Shown in pieces: positions 1-8,506 of a stretch of 64,000 nt of DNA. The stretch covers positions 1 to 64,000 of the forward strand of contig NZ_ALAP01000070.1 of the NCBI RefSeq assembly GCF_000280905.1, in the 5' to 3' direction. A program made the position numbers and the translations under genes. Each line of letters begins with the position of its first letter. The stretch's first letter is position 1. The notes under the pieces were generated by a model. It was not told where the DNA came from, searched no databases, and saw only the letters and a program-made list of their open reading frames with translations. This stretch comes from Streptomyces sp. AA1529. Its GTDB lineage: Bacteria; Actinomycetota; Actinomycetes; Streptomycetales; Streptomycetaceae.

Positions 1-456
1 TCCCCGTTCGCGGTGGCTTTCTTCGCGGCGGCGCTGCTCACCCCGCGGATCGCGGCGGCGCTCGGGCGGCGGATCGTGTCCCTGGGCGCGGTCGTCCAGG
101 GCACCGGGCTGCTGCTGATGGCGCTGGTGCTCGGGGCGGGTTGGCCGCATCCGCCGCTGCTGCCGGTGCTCGCGGTGCTCGCCCTCATCGGCGTCGGCCA
201 GGCGCTGGTGGGCCCGACACTGTTCCGGATGATCCTGGCCGACGTCCCGTCGGAACAGGCGGGTATGGGCAGCGGGGTACTGGTGACCAGCCAGCAGCTG
301 GCGACGGCGCTGGGCGCGACCGTGGGCGGAACGCTGTATCTGTCGCTGGCGGGTCCGCTGTCGCAGCGCTCCGCCGCCGTGCTCGTCCTCGCTCTGCTGG
401 CCTGCTTCTCGGCGACCGTTCTGGCGATCAGCCGGAGACTGCCCGACCCACGGTGA
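1..456 (+). CDS. MFS exporter, C-terminal part (cut by window edge)
   Basis: This is the C-terminal part of a major facilitator superfamily membrane transporter; the reading frame is already open at base 1, so the start lies outside the window. About 150 residues are visible with roughly four hydrophobic helices, a helix-linking basic patch (LGRR) and a GPTLFRMI-type segment followed by GMGSGVLVTSQQLATALG. That last stretch resembles the late helices of the 14-helix DHA2 drug:proton antiporters. The protein ends with a short basic tail. The next gene runs convergently, 135 bp away. Substrate cannot be told from this fragment. Family assignment is good, subfamily is inference. Confidence 0.85.
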   Translation, partial: SPFAVAFFAAALLTPRIAAALGRRIVSLGAVVQGTGLLLMALVLGAGWPHPPLLPVLAVLALIGVGQALVGPTLFRMILADVPSEQAGMGSGVLVTSQQLATALGATVGGTLYLSLAGPLSQRSAAVLVLALLACFSATVLAISRRLPDPR

Positions 457-591
457 CCCGGCGGCCCCCGGTGACCGGCCACCGCGCGCCCGGTTGCACC
501 GTCGAGCAGCGCCGTCGACCGGCCGGGCGCACCCCCGGGTGGGCCCGCGGCGTCCGCCCTCCCGGCACGCACCACCGGAGGCGCGCCGCGC

Positions 592-1758
592 TCAGTGCGG
601 GGCGCGGGCGCCGCCCGCGGCCTCCCAGCCGGCCACCGCGAGGGCGCGGTAGGCGGCGTAGGCGGCGGCGGGGTCGCCCTCGTCCACCCACGGGACGGCG
701 CCCACGTGGCCGTCGACGGCGGCGACGGCCTCCATGGCCTCGCCGTAGCGCTCGGCCCGCACCAGGAACCAGACCAGCAGATGGAGGACGTGCGGGCGCA
801 CCGGGTGGTCGTCCTCGACCTGGTCGACGGCGTACTCGGCGGCCTCGATGGCGTTGCCGATCTCCTCGCTCCGGTACAGCCCGCGCACCATGTTCACCTC
901 GGGCAGGTGGTTGTAGACCGCGAACAGCGGCAGCGCCGCCAGCAGCGAGCCCTCGGGCGCCTGCGCGGCGGCGGCGCGGGCGAACGCGTCGGCCTGCTCC
1001 TTGGAGCCCGCGCCCCGCGCCGACCAGTAGGGCAGCGCCGCCAGATGGGCGCCCATGTGGTCGGGTGCGAGCCTGCGGACGGTGCCCCACAGGGACTCGA
1101 AGTCGGCCTCGCGGTAGCCGAGGTGGCGCGCGAGGGTCAGCTCGGTCAGCTGCGGCGTCGGGTCGGCCGGGGCGAGCTTCGCGGCGTCACGTGCGACGTT
1201 GCGCGCCTCCTCCAGGATGATGCGGCGGCTGTCGGGATCGCTCTCGGCCAGCGCCTGGAAGACCAGGAACTGCGCGTACACCTGGGCGCCCCCGTGGTCG
1301 CGCGGCTGCTGGGCGCGCCACTCGCGCAGCCACCGCGCGTCCGGCAGTACGGCGGCCGGCTCCTTGCTGAAGGACACCCCGGCGCTGCCGGTGTCCGCAC
1401 CCGCGGCGGCGCCGTGCTCCCGGGACCGGGCCAGTTCCATGGCCGCGGCGCCCGCCAGGGACTGCACCCGCTGCCAGCGCAGCTCGTACTCGTCGCCGGT
1501 GAAGGCCAGCAGGTGCGCGACCGGCTGCCAGTCCTGGGTGCGCTGCGCCTCCTCCAGCGCCTCGACCAGTTCCCGGTCCGGCCCCGGCAGCCGCACATCC
1601 AGCGCGTCGGAGGGGACGAAGCCGTACCCGGCCGTCGGATCGACCGCCTGGGCCAGGCCCCGGGCTCCGTCCTGCCGCAGCTTCCTGCGGCGCATGGCGG
1701 GGTAGACGACCACGCCGAAGACGGCGGCGAGGGCGAGCAGGAGGAGCAGGGCTTCCAT
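592..1758 (-). CDS. Membrane-anchored helical-repeat protein of unknown function
   Basis: A 388-residue protein of unknown function. Residues 2-20 form one hydrophobic helix followed by a basic RRRK stop-transfer, so it is probably anchored with the bulk in the cytoplasm. The rest is rich in Ala/Leu/Glu helices with TPR-like pairs (for example around AALPYWSARG and LLVWFLVRAERYGEAMEAV), suggesting a helical repeat scaffold. The ATG at 1758 starts exactly at the membrane helix; upstream in-frame codons run into low-quality coding sequence over the metB promoter. It is divergent from metB with 133 bp between starts. I do not recognise a named family with confidence. Confidence 0.75.
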   Translation of the reverse strand: MEALLLLLALAAVFGVVVYPAMRRRKLRQDGARGLAQAVDPTAGYGFVPSDALDVRLPGPDRELVEALEEAQRTQDWQPVAHLLAFTGDEYELRWQRVQSLAGAAAMELARSREHGAAAGADTGSAGVSFSKEPAAVLPDARWLREWRAQQPRDHGGAQVYAQFLVFQALAESDPDSRRIILEEARNVARDAAKLAPADPTPQLTELTLARHLGYREADFESLWGTVRRLAPDHMGAHLAALPYWSARGAGSKEQADAFARAAAAQAPEGSLLAALPLFAVYNHLPEVNMVRGLYRSEEIGNAIEAAEYAVDQVEDDHPVRPHVLHLLVWFLVRAERYGEAMEAVAAVDGHVGAVPWVDEGDPAAAYAAYRALAVAGWEAAGGARAPH

Positions 1759-1891
1759 GGCGTCGGATCTCCACGCTGTGACGGGCGGCTGGGCGGGGCG
1801 GCACGCCCCGGGGGCGGTACGGCCCCGGAGCGGTACGTCCCCGGGGAGGAGTGCGCCCCACTCCACCGTACGGCCCACTAGTCTCGCCCCC

Positions 1892-3103
1892 ATGAGTGAG
1901 CAGCGCGACAACGGCATCGACAGCGGGGCGGACGGCACCCCGGACACCCCGCGGCAGAGCTTCGAGACCCTCGCCATCCATGCGGGGCAGGCCGCCGATC
2001 CGAGGACGGGGGCGGTGGTGCCGCCCATCCACCAGGTCTCCACGTACAAGCAGGACGGCGTCGGGGGGCTGCGCGGCGGCTACGAGTACAGCCGCTCGGC
2101 GAACCCGACCCGCAGCGCGCTGGAGGAGAACCTGGCGGCGCTGGAGGGCGGCAGGCGCGGGCTGGCCTTCGCCTCCGGGCTGGCCGCCGAGGACTGCCTG
2201 CTGCGCACCCTGCTCACCCCCGGGGATCATGTGGTGATCCCGGACGACGCGTACGGCGGCACCTTCCGGCTCTTCGCCCGGGTCGCCGAGCGGTGGGGTG
2301 TGCAGTGGTCGGTGGCCGACTCCTCCGACCCGGCCGCCGTCCGCGCCCAGCTGCGCGAGCGCACCAAGGCGGTCTGGGTGGAGACCCCCTCCAACCCGCT
2401 GCTGGGGATCACCGACATCGCGGCGGTCGCCGAGGTGGCGCACGGGGCGGGCGCCCGGCTCGTGGTCGACAACACCTTCGCCAGCCCCTACCTCCAGCAG
2501 CCGCTCGCGCTGGGCGCGGACGCGGTCGTGCACTCGACGACGAAGTACATGGGCGGCCACTCCGACGTGGTGGGCGGCGCGCTGGTCGTCGGCGACCCCG
2601 CGCTCGGCGACGAACTGGCCTTCCACCAGAACGCGATGGGCGCCATCGCGGGGCCGTTCGACGCCTGGCTGGTGATGCGGGGGATCAAGACGCTGGGCGT
2701 GCGCATGGACCGGCACGGGGAGAACGCGGCCCGCGTGGTGCAGCTGCTGACCGCGCACCCGGAGGTGACGGAGGTCTACTACCCGGGGCTGGCCACGCAT
2801 CCCGGGCACGAGATCGCGGCCAAGCAGATGCGCGGCTTCGGCGGGATGGTGTCCTTCCGGGTGGCGGGCGGCGAGGAGGCCGCGGTGCGGGTGTGCGACC
2901 GGGCGCGGCTCTTCACGCTGGGCGAGTCCCTGGGCGGGGTCGAGTCGCTGATCGAGCACCCGGGGCGGATGACGCACGCCTCGGCGGCGGGCTCGGCGCT
3001 GGAGGTGCCGGCCGACCTGGTCCGCCTCTCGGTGGGCATCGAGTCGGCCGACGACCTGCTGGCGGACCTGACGCAGGCGCTGGAGGGGGCCGCCGCGGCC
3101 TGA
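1892..3103 (+). CDS. metB: Cystathionine gamma-synthase (PLP enzyme)
   Basis: 403 residues, normal length for the Cys/Met metabolism PLP family. It would join an activated homoserine and cysteine to give cystathionine in methionine synthesis, in the cytoplasm. The PLP lysine is K218 in the signature HSTTKYMGGHSD; upstream YEYSRSANPTR and the VDNTFASPY loop are typical of the family. MetB, homocysteine synthase and cystathionine gamma-lyase are hard to separate by eye; MetB is favoured by the alignment-like match to Streptomyces MetB. The ATG at 1892 lies 7 nt after a -10 hexamer TAGTCT (1879-1884), so the mRNA is probably leaderless. Confidence 0.9.
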   Translation: MSEQRDNGIDSGADGTPDTPRQSFETLAIHAGQAADPRTGAVVPPIHQVSTYKQDGVGGLRGGYEYSRSANPTRSALEENLAALEGGRRGLAFASGLAAEDCLLRTLLTPGDHVVIPDDAYGGTFRLFARVAERWGVQWSVADSSDPAAVRAQLRERTKAVWVETPSNPLLGITDIAAVAEVAHGAGARLVVDNTFASPYLQQPLALGADAVVHSTTKYMGGHSDVVGGALVVGDPALGDELAFHQNAMGAIAGPFDAWLVMRGIKTLGVRMDRHGENAARVVQLLTAHPEVTEVYYPGLATHPGHEIAAKQMRGFGGMVSFRVAGGEEAAVRVCDRARLFTLGESLGGVESLIEHPGRMTHASAAGSALEVPADLVRLSVGIESADDLLADLTQALEGAAAA

Positions 3104-3204
3104 AGCGGCGCGGGGCCGGGGCGCGCGGGGTCACCGGCCCACGCCGCGGGCGGGGACGTCGTCCCGGGTCAGCGGCTCCCCGGCAGGCGGGCCGGCGTCG
3201 CGGG

Positions 3205-3459
3205 TCACCAGCCCACCGCCGGCGGGGTCGTCGTCGGGGGCGGGGCCGACCAGGGGTGCGCCACCAGCGCCCAGCAGGCCAGGGCCAGCAGCCCGGCCAG
3301 CACCCCGGTCCACAGCGCCGCACCGAGCGCCCGGCGGCGCCGCAGCAGCCGGGCGCCCGCCGCCAGGGCCCGCTCCGCCAGGTCGGCGGGGACGGGCTCG
3401 GCGGCGCGCTGCTGGACCAGGCGCCGCACCTCGGCCTCCTTGCGGTCAGGCGGGTTCAT
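3205..3459 (-). CDS. Small single-helix membrane protein, possible anti-sigma partner
   Basis: 84 residues. Residues 1-38 are charged and Arg-rich (RRLVQQR, LLRRRR), followed by one transmembrane helix (about 42-64) and a short Pro/Thr tail. Its ATG overlaps the end of the upstream sigma-like gene by 14 nt on the same strand, so the two are probably translated together. A small cytoplasmic domain plus one helix directly downstream of a sigma factor is the usual shape of a membrane anti-sigma or co-regulator, but no anti-sigma motif is visible, so this role is inference. Confidence 0.65.
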   Translation of the reverse strand: MNPPDRKEAEVRRLVQQRAAEPVPADLAERALAAGARLLRRRRALGAALWTGVLAGLLALACWALVAHPWSAPPPTTTPPAVGW

Positions 3460-3976
3460 GGGCGCTCTCCGCCGCGTCCTGCTCGTCCCGTGGGGCGGGT
3501 GGGGCCGGTGGGGCCGGTGGGGCGTCCACCGCTCCGCGGGCCGGGCTGCTGAGCACCGTCGCCATGGCACGGGTGTGCAGGGCCCGCACCCGTTCGACGG
3601 CGAGCCCGAGGCACGCGGCGACCTGCTCCTCGGCGATCCCCTCGTGCAGCCGCAGGACGAGCACCAGCCGCTCCTGCGGGCTGAGGACGCCCAGCAGCCC
3701 GCCGCGCGTCCGGCGGTGCCGTCGGCCGGTACGGGCGAAGCGGAGGGCCAGCGCCTGCCGGGTGTGCTCGTAGGGGTCGTCGCCGCGCAGCCGGGCCCAG
3801 TCGGCGCGGGTCCGCGCGAGCGCCCGCACCAGCAGCCGCTCCGCTTCGGGGGCGGCGCCGGGAGGTTCCGCGGTCAGCAGGGTGGCGGCATGCAGCAGCC
3901 GGCCGCCCGCGCCCGCGACGAACGCCTCGAACTCCTGGGCGCGGAGGCTCTCCTGCCGTGCCTGACGCTCTCGCAC
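3446..3976 (-). CDS. ECF-like (SigE-family) sigma factor, divergent
   Basis: 176 residues. The N-terminal half (FEAFVAGAGGRLLHAATLLT, then LLVRALARTRADWARLRGDDPYEH) follows the region-2 pattern of SigE-type ECF sigma factors. The C-terminal half (LSPQERLVLVLRLHEG, then EQVAACLGLAVERVRALHTRA) is a region-4 helix-turn-helix. It probably directs RNA polymerase to a small regulon. Region 2 has lost the usual acidic EDLVQ motif (PEAERLLVRAL instead), so it may be weak or rewired. GTG start at 3976 follows a GGGAGG ribosome site. The Pro-rich tail PPAPPAPPAPR overlaps the start of the next gene. Confidence 0.72.
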   Translation of the reverse strand: MRERQARQESLRAQEFEAFVAGAGGRLLHAATLLTAEPPGAAPEAERLLVRALARTRADWARLRGDDPYEHTRQALALRFARTGRRHRRTRGGLLGVLSPQERLVLVLRLHEGIAEEQVAACLGLAVERVRALHTRAMATVLSSPARGAVDAPPAPPAPPAPRDEQDAAESAHEPA

Positions 3977-4143
3977 GCCGCCTCCCGTGCCGCCTATGGG
4001 ACGGCAGGCAGGGAGATCAAATCAAGAGGCGCGACAGCACCGCGGCACCACCGCGCCGCCGCCCGGAACCTGCCCCGGGCTGCCGGGTGCCGAACCGTCC
4101 CGGCCCCGGCACCGGAGCGCTCCGCACACCCGTGCGGCGGCGC

Positions 4144-4180
4144 CCCGGCGGTGGCACTCGGTCCCGGCGGTGGCACTCGG
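4144..4180. repeat. 19-bp tandem repeat, two copies
   Basis: Two adjacent copies of CCCGGCGGTGGCACTCGG (4144-4161 and 4163-4180), separated by one T, in the 235-bp gap between the sigma-like gene and the marR gene. No reading frame is evident. The rest of the gap shows nothing I can assign. Confidence 0.7.
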
Positions 4181-4211
4181 CCCCGGCCGCCGGGGGTGCG
4201 CCCCTCGCGGG

Positions 4212-4769
4212 TCAGGAACCGGACTCCGGCGGCTGCGAGAGGCTGCTCGGGTTCAGTTCGAGCATCGCCGTGTTGAAGCGGGTCAGCAGCTTGCAGAACG
4301 TCCCGCGCTCCTCCTCGGTCCAGTCCTTGGTGATGAGCTGCATCAGGTTGCGGCGGGAGGAGCGGACCTCCTCCAACCGGGCCTCACCGCGCGGCGAGAG
4401 CTGGAGGACGACGGCGCGTCCGTCCTCGGGGTGCGAGGTGCGCTTGACCAAGCCGGACTCGACGAGCGGGGCGACCTGCCGGGTCACCGTCGAGGAGTCG
4501 ATGCCCATGCCGGCGGCGAGCGCCTTGACGCCCATCGGGCCTTCCTGGTCGAGGCGGTTGAGCAGCAGATAGGCGGCGCGGTCCATGGAGTTGCGGGCCT
4601 GGCCGAGTCCGCCGAGGCGGGTCTGCTCCGCGCGCCGCGCGTACACCGCGAGTTGGTGCTGCATGGCGTCCAGCGCGGCGGTTCCGGAGGCGGCACCGTC
4701 GTCGGCAGGCACCGCGGAGTCGTCCGGCGCGTCGGGGGTGTCTGTCGTCATGTCCGGATGCGTGGGCAT
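4212..4769 (-). CDS. MarR-family transcriptional regulator
   Basis: 185 residues from the chosen ATG at 4769. The winged helix covers the middle: a dimerisation helix (QLAVYARRAEQTRLGGLG), a recognition region (GVKALAAGMGIDSSTVTRQVAPLVE) and the wing SHPEDGRAVVLQLSPRG, all typical of MarR proteins. It is a cytoplasmic DNA-binding dimer likely responding to a small ligand. It is divergent from ilvA. Other in-frame starts are the ATG at 4751 and a GTG at 4784; none has a clear ribosome site, so the start is uncertain. The upstream DNA has a GAGTTTT direct repeat at 4800 and 4811 spaced one helical turn, a possible autoregulatory site (inference). Confidence 0.85.
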   Translation of the reverse strand: MPTHPDMTTDTPDAPDDSAVPADDGAASGTAALDAMQHQLAVYARRAEQTRLGGLGQARNSMDRAAYLLLNRLDQEGPMGVKALAAGMGIDSSTVTRQVAPLVESGLVKRTSHPEDGRAVVLQLSPRGEARLEEVRSSRRNLMQLITKDWTEEERGTFCKLLTRFNTAMLELNPSSLSQPPESGS

Positions 4770-4987
4770 GGCAGGTGCGCTCACTTCGTCGATCAGCAGG
4801 AGTTTTTGTTGAGTTTTGACAGTTCTGGGGTGGTCTGTTGGGTGTATCGACCTGAGGTGGTGGCCACAGAGTACGCGGAGCGGACCCACGCCGTACCTCC
4901 ACTGCACGAACCAGTGACGCGGACCACCCCGCGCGGCCGCCCGGGCGGTGACCCGCCCACCCGGCGGGCGGCTGCCAGACTGGCGGG

Positions 4988-6235
4988 ATGGTCACCAGCG
5001 CAGCTCCCGCCGCCGCCTCCGGGCACCCCGAACTCCCCGTCTCGCTGGACGCGGTGCGCCTCGCCCGCAAGACGCTCGCGGGCATCGCCCGCACCACCGC
5101 CGTCGAGGGCAGCCGGCACCTCTCCTCGCTGGTCGGCTCGCCGGTGCACCTCAAGTGCGAGAACCTCCAGCGCACCGGATCGTTCAAGCTGCGCGGCGCC
5201 TATGTGCGGATCGCGGGGCTGACGCCCGAGGAGCGGCGCCGCGGGGTGGTCGCGGCGAGCGCGGGCAACCACGCGCAGGGCGTGGCGCTGGCGGCGTCGC
5301 TGCTGGGGGTGCCCTCGACGGTCTTCATGCCGGTGGGGGCACCGCTGCCGAAGGTGGCGGCCACCCGCGACTACGGAGCGCGGGTGCGGATGCACGGTCA
5401 GGTGGTGGACGAGACGCTCACGGCGGCCGAGGAGTACGCGCAGGCCACCGGGGCCGTCCTCATCCACCCCTTCGACCACCCGGACGTGGTGGCCGGGCAG
5501 GGGACGCTGGCCCTGGAGCTGCTGGAGCAGTGCCCCGAGGTGCGGACGGTCGTGGTGGGCGTCGGCGGCGGCGGGCTGCTCGCGGGCATGGCGGTGGCGA
5601 TCAAGGCGCTCCGCCCCGATGTCCGCGTGGTGGGGGTGCAGGCGGAGGGCTCGGCCGCGTATCCGCCGTCGCTGCGGGCCGGGCGTCCGGTGGCGCTGGG
5701 CTCCGTCGCCACGATGGCGGACGGGATCAAGGTCGGCCGGCCCGGTGACGTGCCGTTCGAGATCATCCGGACGCTGGTCGACGACATCCGCACGGTGTCC
5801 GAGGACGCGCTCTCCCGGGCGCTGCTGCTCTGCCTGGAGCGGGCCAAGCTGGTGGTGGAGCCCGCGGGGGCGAGTTCGGTCGCGGCGCTGCTGTCGGCCC
5901 CGGACAGCTTCGAGGGGCCGGTCGCCGCGGTGCTCTCGGGCGGCAACGTCGACCCGCTGGTCCTGCAGCGGACGCTGCGGCACGGCATGGCCGCGGCCGG
6001 CCGCTACCTGTCGCTGCGGCTGCGCCTCTCGGACCGGCCGGGGGCGCTCGCGGCGCTGCTCGGGGAACTGTCGCTGGCGGACGCCAACGTGCTGGACGTC
6101 GGCCATGTGCGGACCGATCCGCGGCTGGGCCTGGACGAGGTGGAGGTGGAGGTGCACATGGAGACGAAGGGCCCGCAGCACTGCGTGGAGGTCGCCTCGG
6201 GGCTGCGCGCCGCGGGGTACACGGTCATGAGCTGA
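4988..6235 (+). CDS. ilvA: Threonine ammonia-lyase (threonine deaminase) with ACT domain
   Basis: 415 residues. It would convert threonine to 2-oxobutanoate and ammonia, the first step to isoleucine. The PLP-binding lysine is K67 in TGSFKLRGA; the glycine loop VGVGGGGLLAG binds the cofactor phosphate. Residues about 335-415 form a single ACT-type regulatory domain (LRLSDRPGALAALL). This compact form with one ACT domain is close to catabolic-type enzymes, so allosteric control may differ from the long IlvA. The ATG lies 6 nt after a -10-like CAGACT (4976-4981), suggesting a leaderless transcript. Confidence 0.92.
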   Translation: MVTSAAPAAASGHPELPVSLDAVRLARKTLAGIARTTAVEGSRHLSSLVGSPVHLKCENLQRTGSFKLRGAYVRIAGLTPEERRRGVVAASAGNHAQGVALAASLLGVPSTVFMPVGAPLPKVAATRDYGARVRMHGQVVDETLTAAEEYAQATGAVLIHPFDHPDVVAGQGTLALELLEQCPEVRTVVVGVGGGGLLAGMAVAIKALRPDVRVVGVQAEGSAAYPPSLRAGRPVALGSVATMADGIKVGRPGDVPFEIIRTLVDDIRTVSEDALSRALLLCLERAKLVVEPAGASSVAALLSAPDSFEGPVAAVLSGGNVDPLVLQRTLRHGMAAAGRYLSLRLRLSDRPGALAALLGELSLADANVLDVGHVRTDPRLGLDEVEVEVHMETKGPQHCVEVASGLRAAGYTVMS

Positions 6236-6267
6236 ACGGGCGCGAGGCGCCTCGCCACGGCTGCCAC

Positions 6268-6319
6268 GACGCGGCGGCACAGGACGCGGCGGCACAGGAC
6301 GCGGCGGCACAGGACGCGG
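6268..6319. repeat. 15-bp tandem repeat, 3.5 copies
   Basis: Three perfect head-to-tail copies of GACGCGGCGGCACAG (6268-6282, 6283-6297, 6298-6312) plus seven bases of a fourth. They lie between ilvA and the ABC exporter promoter. The 15-bp period would keep a reading frame open, but no gene is evident here. Confidence 0.9.
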
Positions 6320-6334
6320 ACTATCGCGTATTCC

Positions 6335-6364
6335 TTGACGCGATACATCGCGTCGTTTCATACT
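6335..6364 (+). promoter_or_regulatory. Promoter with embedded palindromic operator for the ABC exporter
   Basis: A -35 TTGACG (6335-6340) and a -10-like CATACT (6359-6364, 18 bp apart) bracket a perfect inverted repeat GACGCGAT-AC-ATCGCGTC (6337-6354). A repressor bound there would block RNA polymerase. The likely class (TetR or PadR) is inference; no such regulator gene lies beside the exporter. Confidence 0.7.
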
Positions 6365-6470
6365 GCTGTGCGACGGACCCCGGTTCGCCGCATCTCCGTA
6401 CATGCCGGAACTTCCCGGCACCTCTAGCATTTTCGTAGCGTGTCACGCTCCACACTCTGGGAGTCCATCC

Positions 6471-7547
6471 ATGCCAGGTGCCATTTACGCCGAAGGGCTG
6501 GTGAAGACCTTCGGCGAGGTGAGGGCTCTGGACGGCGTCGACCTCGACGTCCCCGAATCCACCGTGCTGGGCCTGCTCGGCCCCAACGGCGCGGGCAAGA
6601 CCACCGCGGTCCGAGTACTGACCACCCTCCTGCGGCCCGACGCGGGCCGCGCCGTCGTCGCCGGTCTCGACGTCCTGAAGAACCCGACCGCCGTACGCCG
6701 CTCCATCGGCCTCTCCGGCCAGTTCGCCGCCGTCGACGAGTATCTGACCGGCCGCGAGAACCTGCAGATGGTCGGGCAGCTCTACCAGATGTCCGCACGC
6801 GACGCGAAGAAGCGCGCGCGGGAGCTGCTGGAGCGCTTCAACCTCGCCGACGCCGCCGACCGGACGGCCAAGACCTACTCCGGCGGCATGCGCCGCCGCC
6901 TCGACCTCGCCGCCGCGCTGGTCGTCAGCCCGCCGGTGATGTTCATGGACGAGCCCACCACCGGCCTCGACCCCCGCAACCGGCAGCAGTTGTGGGAAGT
7001 CATCGAAGAACTGGTCGCGGGCGGCACGACGCTGCTGCTGACCACGCAGTACCTGGAGGAGGCCGACCGGCTCGCGCACGACATCGCCGTCGTCGACCAC
7101 GGCAAGGTCATCGCACGCGGCACCTCCGACCAGCTCAAGGCCCGCACCGGCGGCGAGCGCATCGAGGTCGTCGTCCACGACCGCGCGGACATCCCCGCGG
7201 CCCGCGGCATCCTCGACAGCCACGCACTGCCCGGCCCGGCCCACGAAGGCTGCACCGTCGAGCAGCACACCCGGAAACTGACCGTCCCGGTCACCGGCGG
7301 CGCCAAACTGCTGGCCGAGGTGATCAGGGAGTTGGACGGCCGCGGCGTCGAGATCGACGACATCGGACTGCGCCGCCCCACCCTCGACGACGTCTTCATC
7401 TCCCTGACCGGCCACGCCGCCGAAGACGCGCGCGGGCCGGGCACGGCCGACCAGGACACACCCCCGAACCCGGGACCGGACGGGGACCGGTCCGCAGCAC
7501 AGCAGCCGGGCGCGCACGCGCCGGAATCCGAGGAGACCACGCCATGA
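6471..7547 (+). CDS. ABC exporter ATPase, DrrA type
   Basis: 358 residues; the nucleotide-binding subunit of a two-gene drug-type exporter. Walker A is GPNGAGKT (37-44), the signature is YSGGMRRRLDLA and Walker B is VMFMDEPTTGLD. A C-terminal extension (GERIEVVVHDRADIPAARG onward) is like that found in daunorubicin-resistance ATPases. The ATG at 6471 has a GGGAG ribosome site 7 nt upstream; an earlier in-frame ATG at 6402 has none. The stop overlaps the permease start (ATGA), so the pair is translationally coupled. Substrate unknown. Confidence 0.93.
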   Translation: MPGAIYAEGLVKTFGEVRALDGVDLDVPESTVLGLLGPNGAGKTTAVRVLTTLLRPDAGRAVVAGLDVLKNPTAVRRSIGLSGQFAAVDEYLTGRENLQMVGQLYQMSARDAKKRARELLERFNLADAADRTAKTYSGGMRRRLDLAAALVVSPPVMFMDEPTTGLDPRNRQQLWEVIEELVAGGTTLLLTTQYLEEADRLAHDIAVVDHGKVIARGTSDQLKARTGGERIEVVVHDRADIPAARGILDSHALPGPAHEGCTVEQHTRKLTVPVTGGAKLLAEVIRELDGRGVEIDDIGLRRPTLDDVFISLTGHAAEDARGPGTADQDTPPNPGPDGDRSAAQQPGAHAPESEETTP

Positions 7548-8404
7548 CCGCCGCAGCGCAGGCGGAGTCGCCCACGGCCCCCAGCGGCCGCGGCGGCATC
7601 GCCCAGTCGATCACCGACTCACTGGTGATGGCCAAGCGCAACCTGATCCGCATGGTGCGCATCCCCGAAGTCGTCATCTTCGGACTGATCCAACCGATCA
7701 TGTTCGTGGTGCTGTTCAGCTACGTCTTCGGCGGTTCCATCAAAGTCCCCGGCGCCGGCACCGACGCCGGCTCCTACCGCGAGTTCCTGATGGCGGGCAT
7801 CTTCGCGCAGACCGTCACCTTCGCGACCGCCGGCGCCAGCGCGGGCATCGCCGAGGACATGCACAAGGGGCTTGTGGACCGGTTCCGCTCGCTCCCGATG
7901 ACCCGCGGGGCCGTACTGACCGGACGCACCCTGGCCGACCTGGTGCAGACGGCACTGACCCTGGTCGTGCTCGCCGTCGTCGCCGCACTCGTCGGCTGGG
8001 CCCCGCACGACGGCATCCCCGAAGCGCTCGCCGGCTTCGGCCTGCTGCTGCTGCTCGGCTACGCCTTCACCTGGATCGGGGCGCTGATCGGGCTCTCGGT
8101 ACGCACCCCGGAGGCCGCCACCTCCGGCGGGCTGATCTGGCTGTTCCCGCTGACGTTCATCTCCGTCGCCTTCGTCCCCTCCCAGAACATGCCCGCCTTC
8201 CTGCAGCACATCGCCGAGTGGAACCCCTTCAGCGCCACCGTGGTGGCCTGCCGCGAACTGTTCGGCAACCTGCCCGCCGGCTACCCCGTCCCGGACGCCT
8301 GGCCCATGCAGCACCCGGCCGCGGCCTCGGTGATGTGGTCCGTGGTCATCATCGCGGTCTTCCGCACCCTGGCGGTCCGCAAGTACCGCTCGTCCACCGG
8401 GTGA
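7544..8404 (+). CDS. ABC-2 type permease, DrrB type
   Basis: 286 residues with about six transmembrane helices, partner of the preceding ATPase. The cytoplasmic N-terminus leads into a first helix (VVIFGLIQPIMFVVLFSYVF), and the segment EDMHKGLVDRFRSLPM is the usual coupling motif of ABC-2 permeases that contacts the ATPase. The gene starts inside the ATPase stop (ATGA, 7544-7547). Together they would export a lipophilic compound across the cell membrane. The gene is followed by two strong hairpins facing greA. Confidence 0.92.
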   Translation: MTAAAQAESPTAPSGRGGIAQSITDSLVMAKRNLIRMVRIPEVVIFGLIQPIMFVVLFSYVFGGSIKVPGAGTDAGSYREFLMAGIFAQTVTFATAGASAGIAEDMHKGLVDRFRSLPMTRGAVLTGRTLADLVQTALTLVVLAVVAALVGWAPHDGIPEALAGFGLLLLLGYAFTWIGALIGLSVRTPEAATSGGLIWLFPLTFISVAFVPSQNMPAFLQHIAEWNPFSATVVACRELFGNLPAGYPVPDAWPMQHPAAASVMWSVVIIAVFRTLAVRKYRSSTG

Positions 8405-8406
8405 AC

Positions 8407-8430
8407 GCCGCGGGCCGCACGGCCCGCGGC
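8407..8430 (+). terminator. Hairpin after the ABC permease gene
   Basis: GCCGCGGGCC-GCAC-GGCCCGCGGC: perfect 10-bp stem with a 4-nt loop, starting 3 nt after the permease stop. No T-run follows, as is common in Streptomyces terminators. Confidence 0.7.
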
Positions 8431-8444
8431 GCACCGTCACACAC

Positions 8445-8486
8445 GCGGCGGACGGCCCGCGCGATTCCGCGCGGGCCGTCCGCCGC
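8445..8486. terminator. Bidirectional terminator between ABC operon and greA
   Basis: Perfect 18-bp inverted repeat (8445-8462 and 8469-8486) around the 6-nt loop GATTCC, in the gap between two convergent genes. It can serve either strand. Confidence 0.82.
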
Positions 8487-8506
8487 AGGCGTCGGGGGAT
8501 CCGACA

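Noticed and set aside
1759..1891. SAM riboswitch or leader before metB
   Set aside because: The -10 lies 7 nt before the ATG, so there is no room for a leader in the transcript.
1187..2977. Very long minus-strand open frame across metB
   Set aside because: It is a high-GC shadow of metB and of the gene at 592-1758; composition is Arg/Pro-rich without domains.
6268..6319. CRISPR array
   Set aside because: Copies are directly adjacent with no spacers and there are no cas genes.
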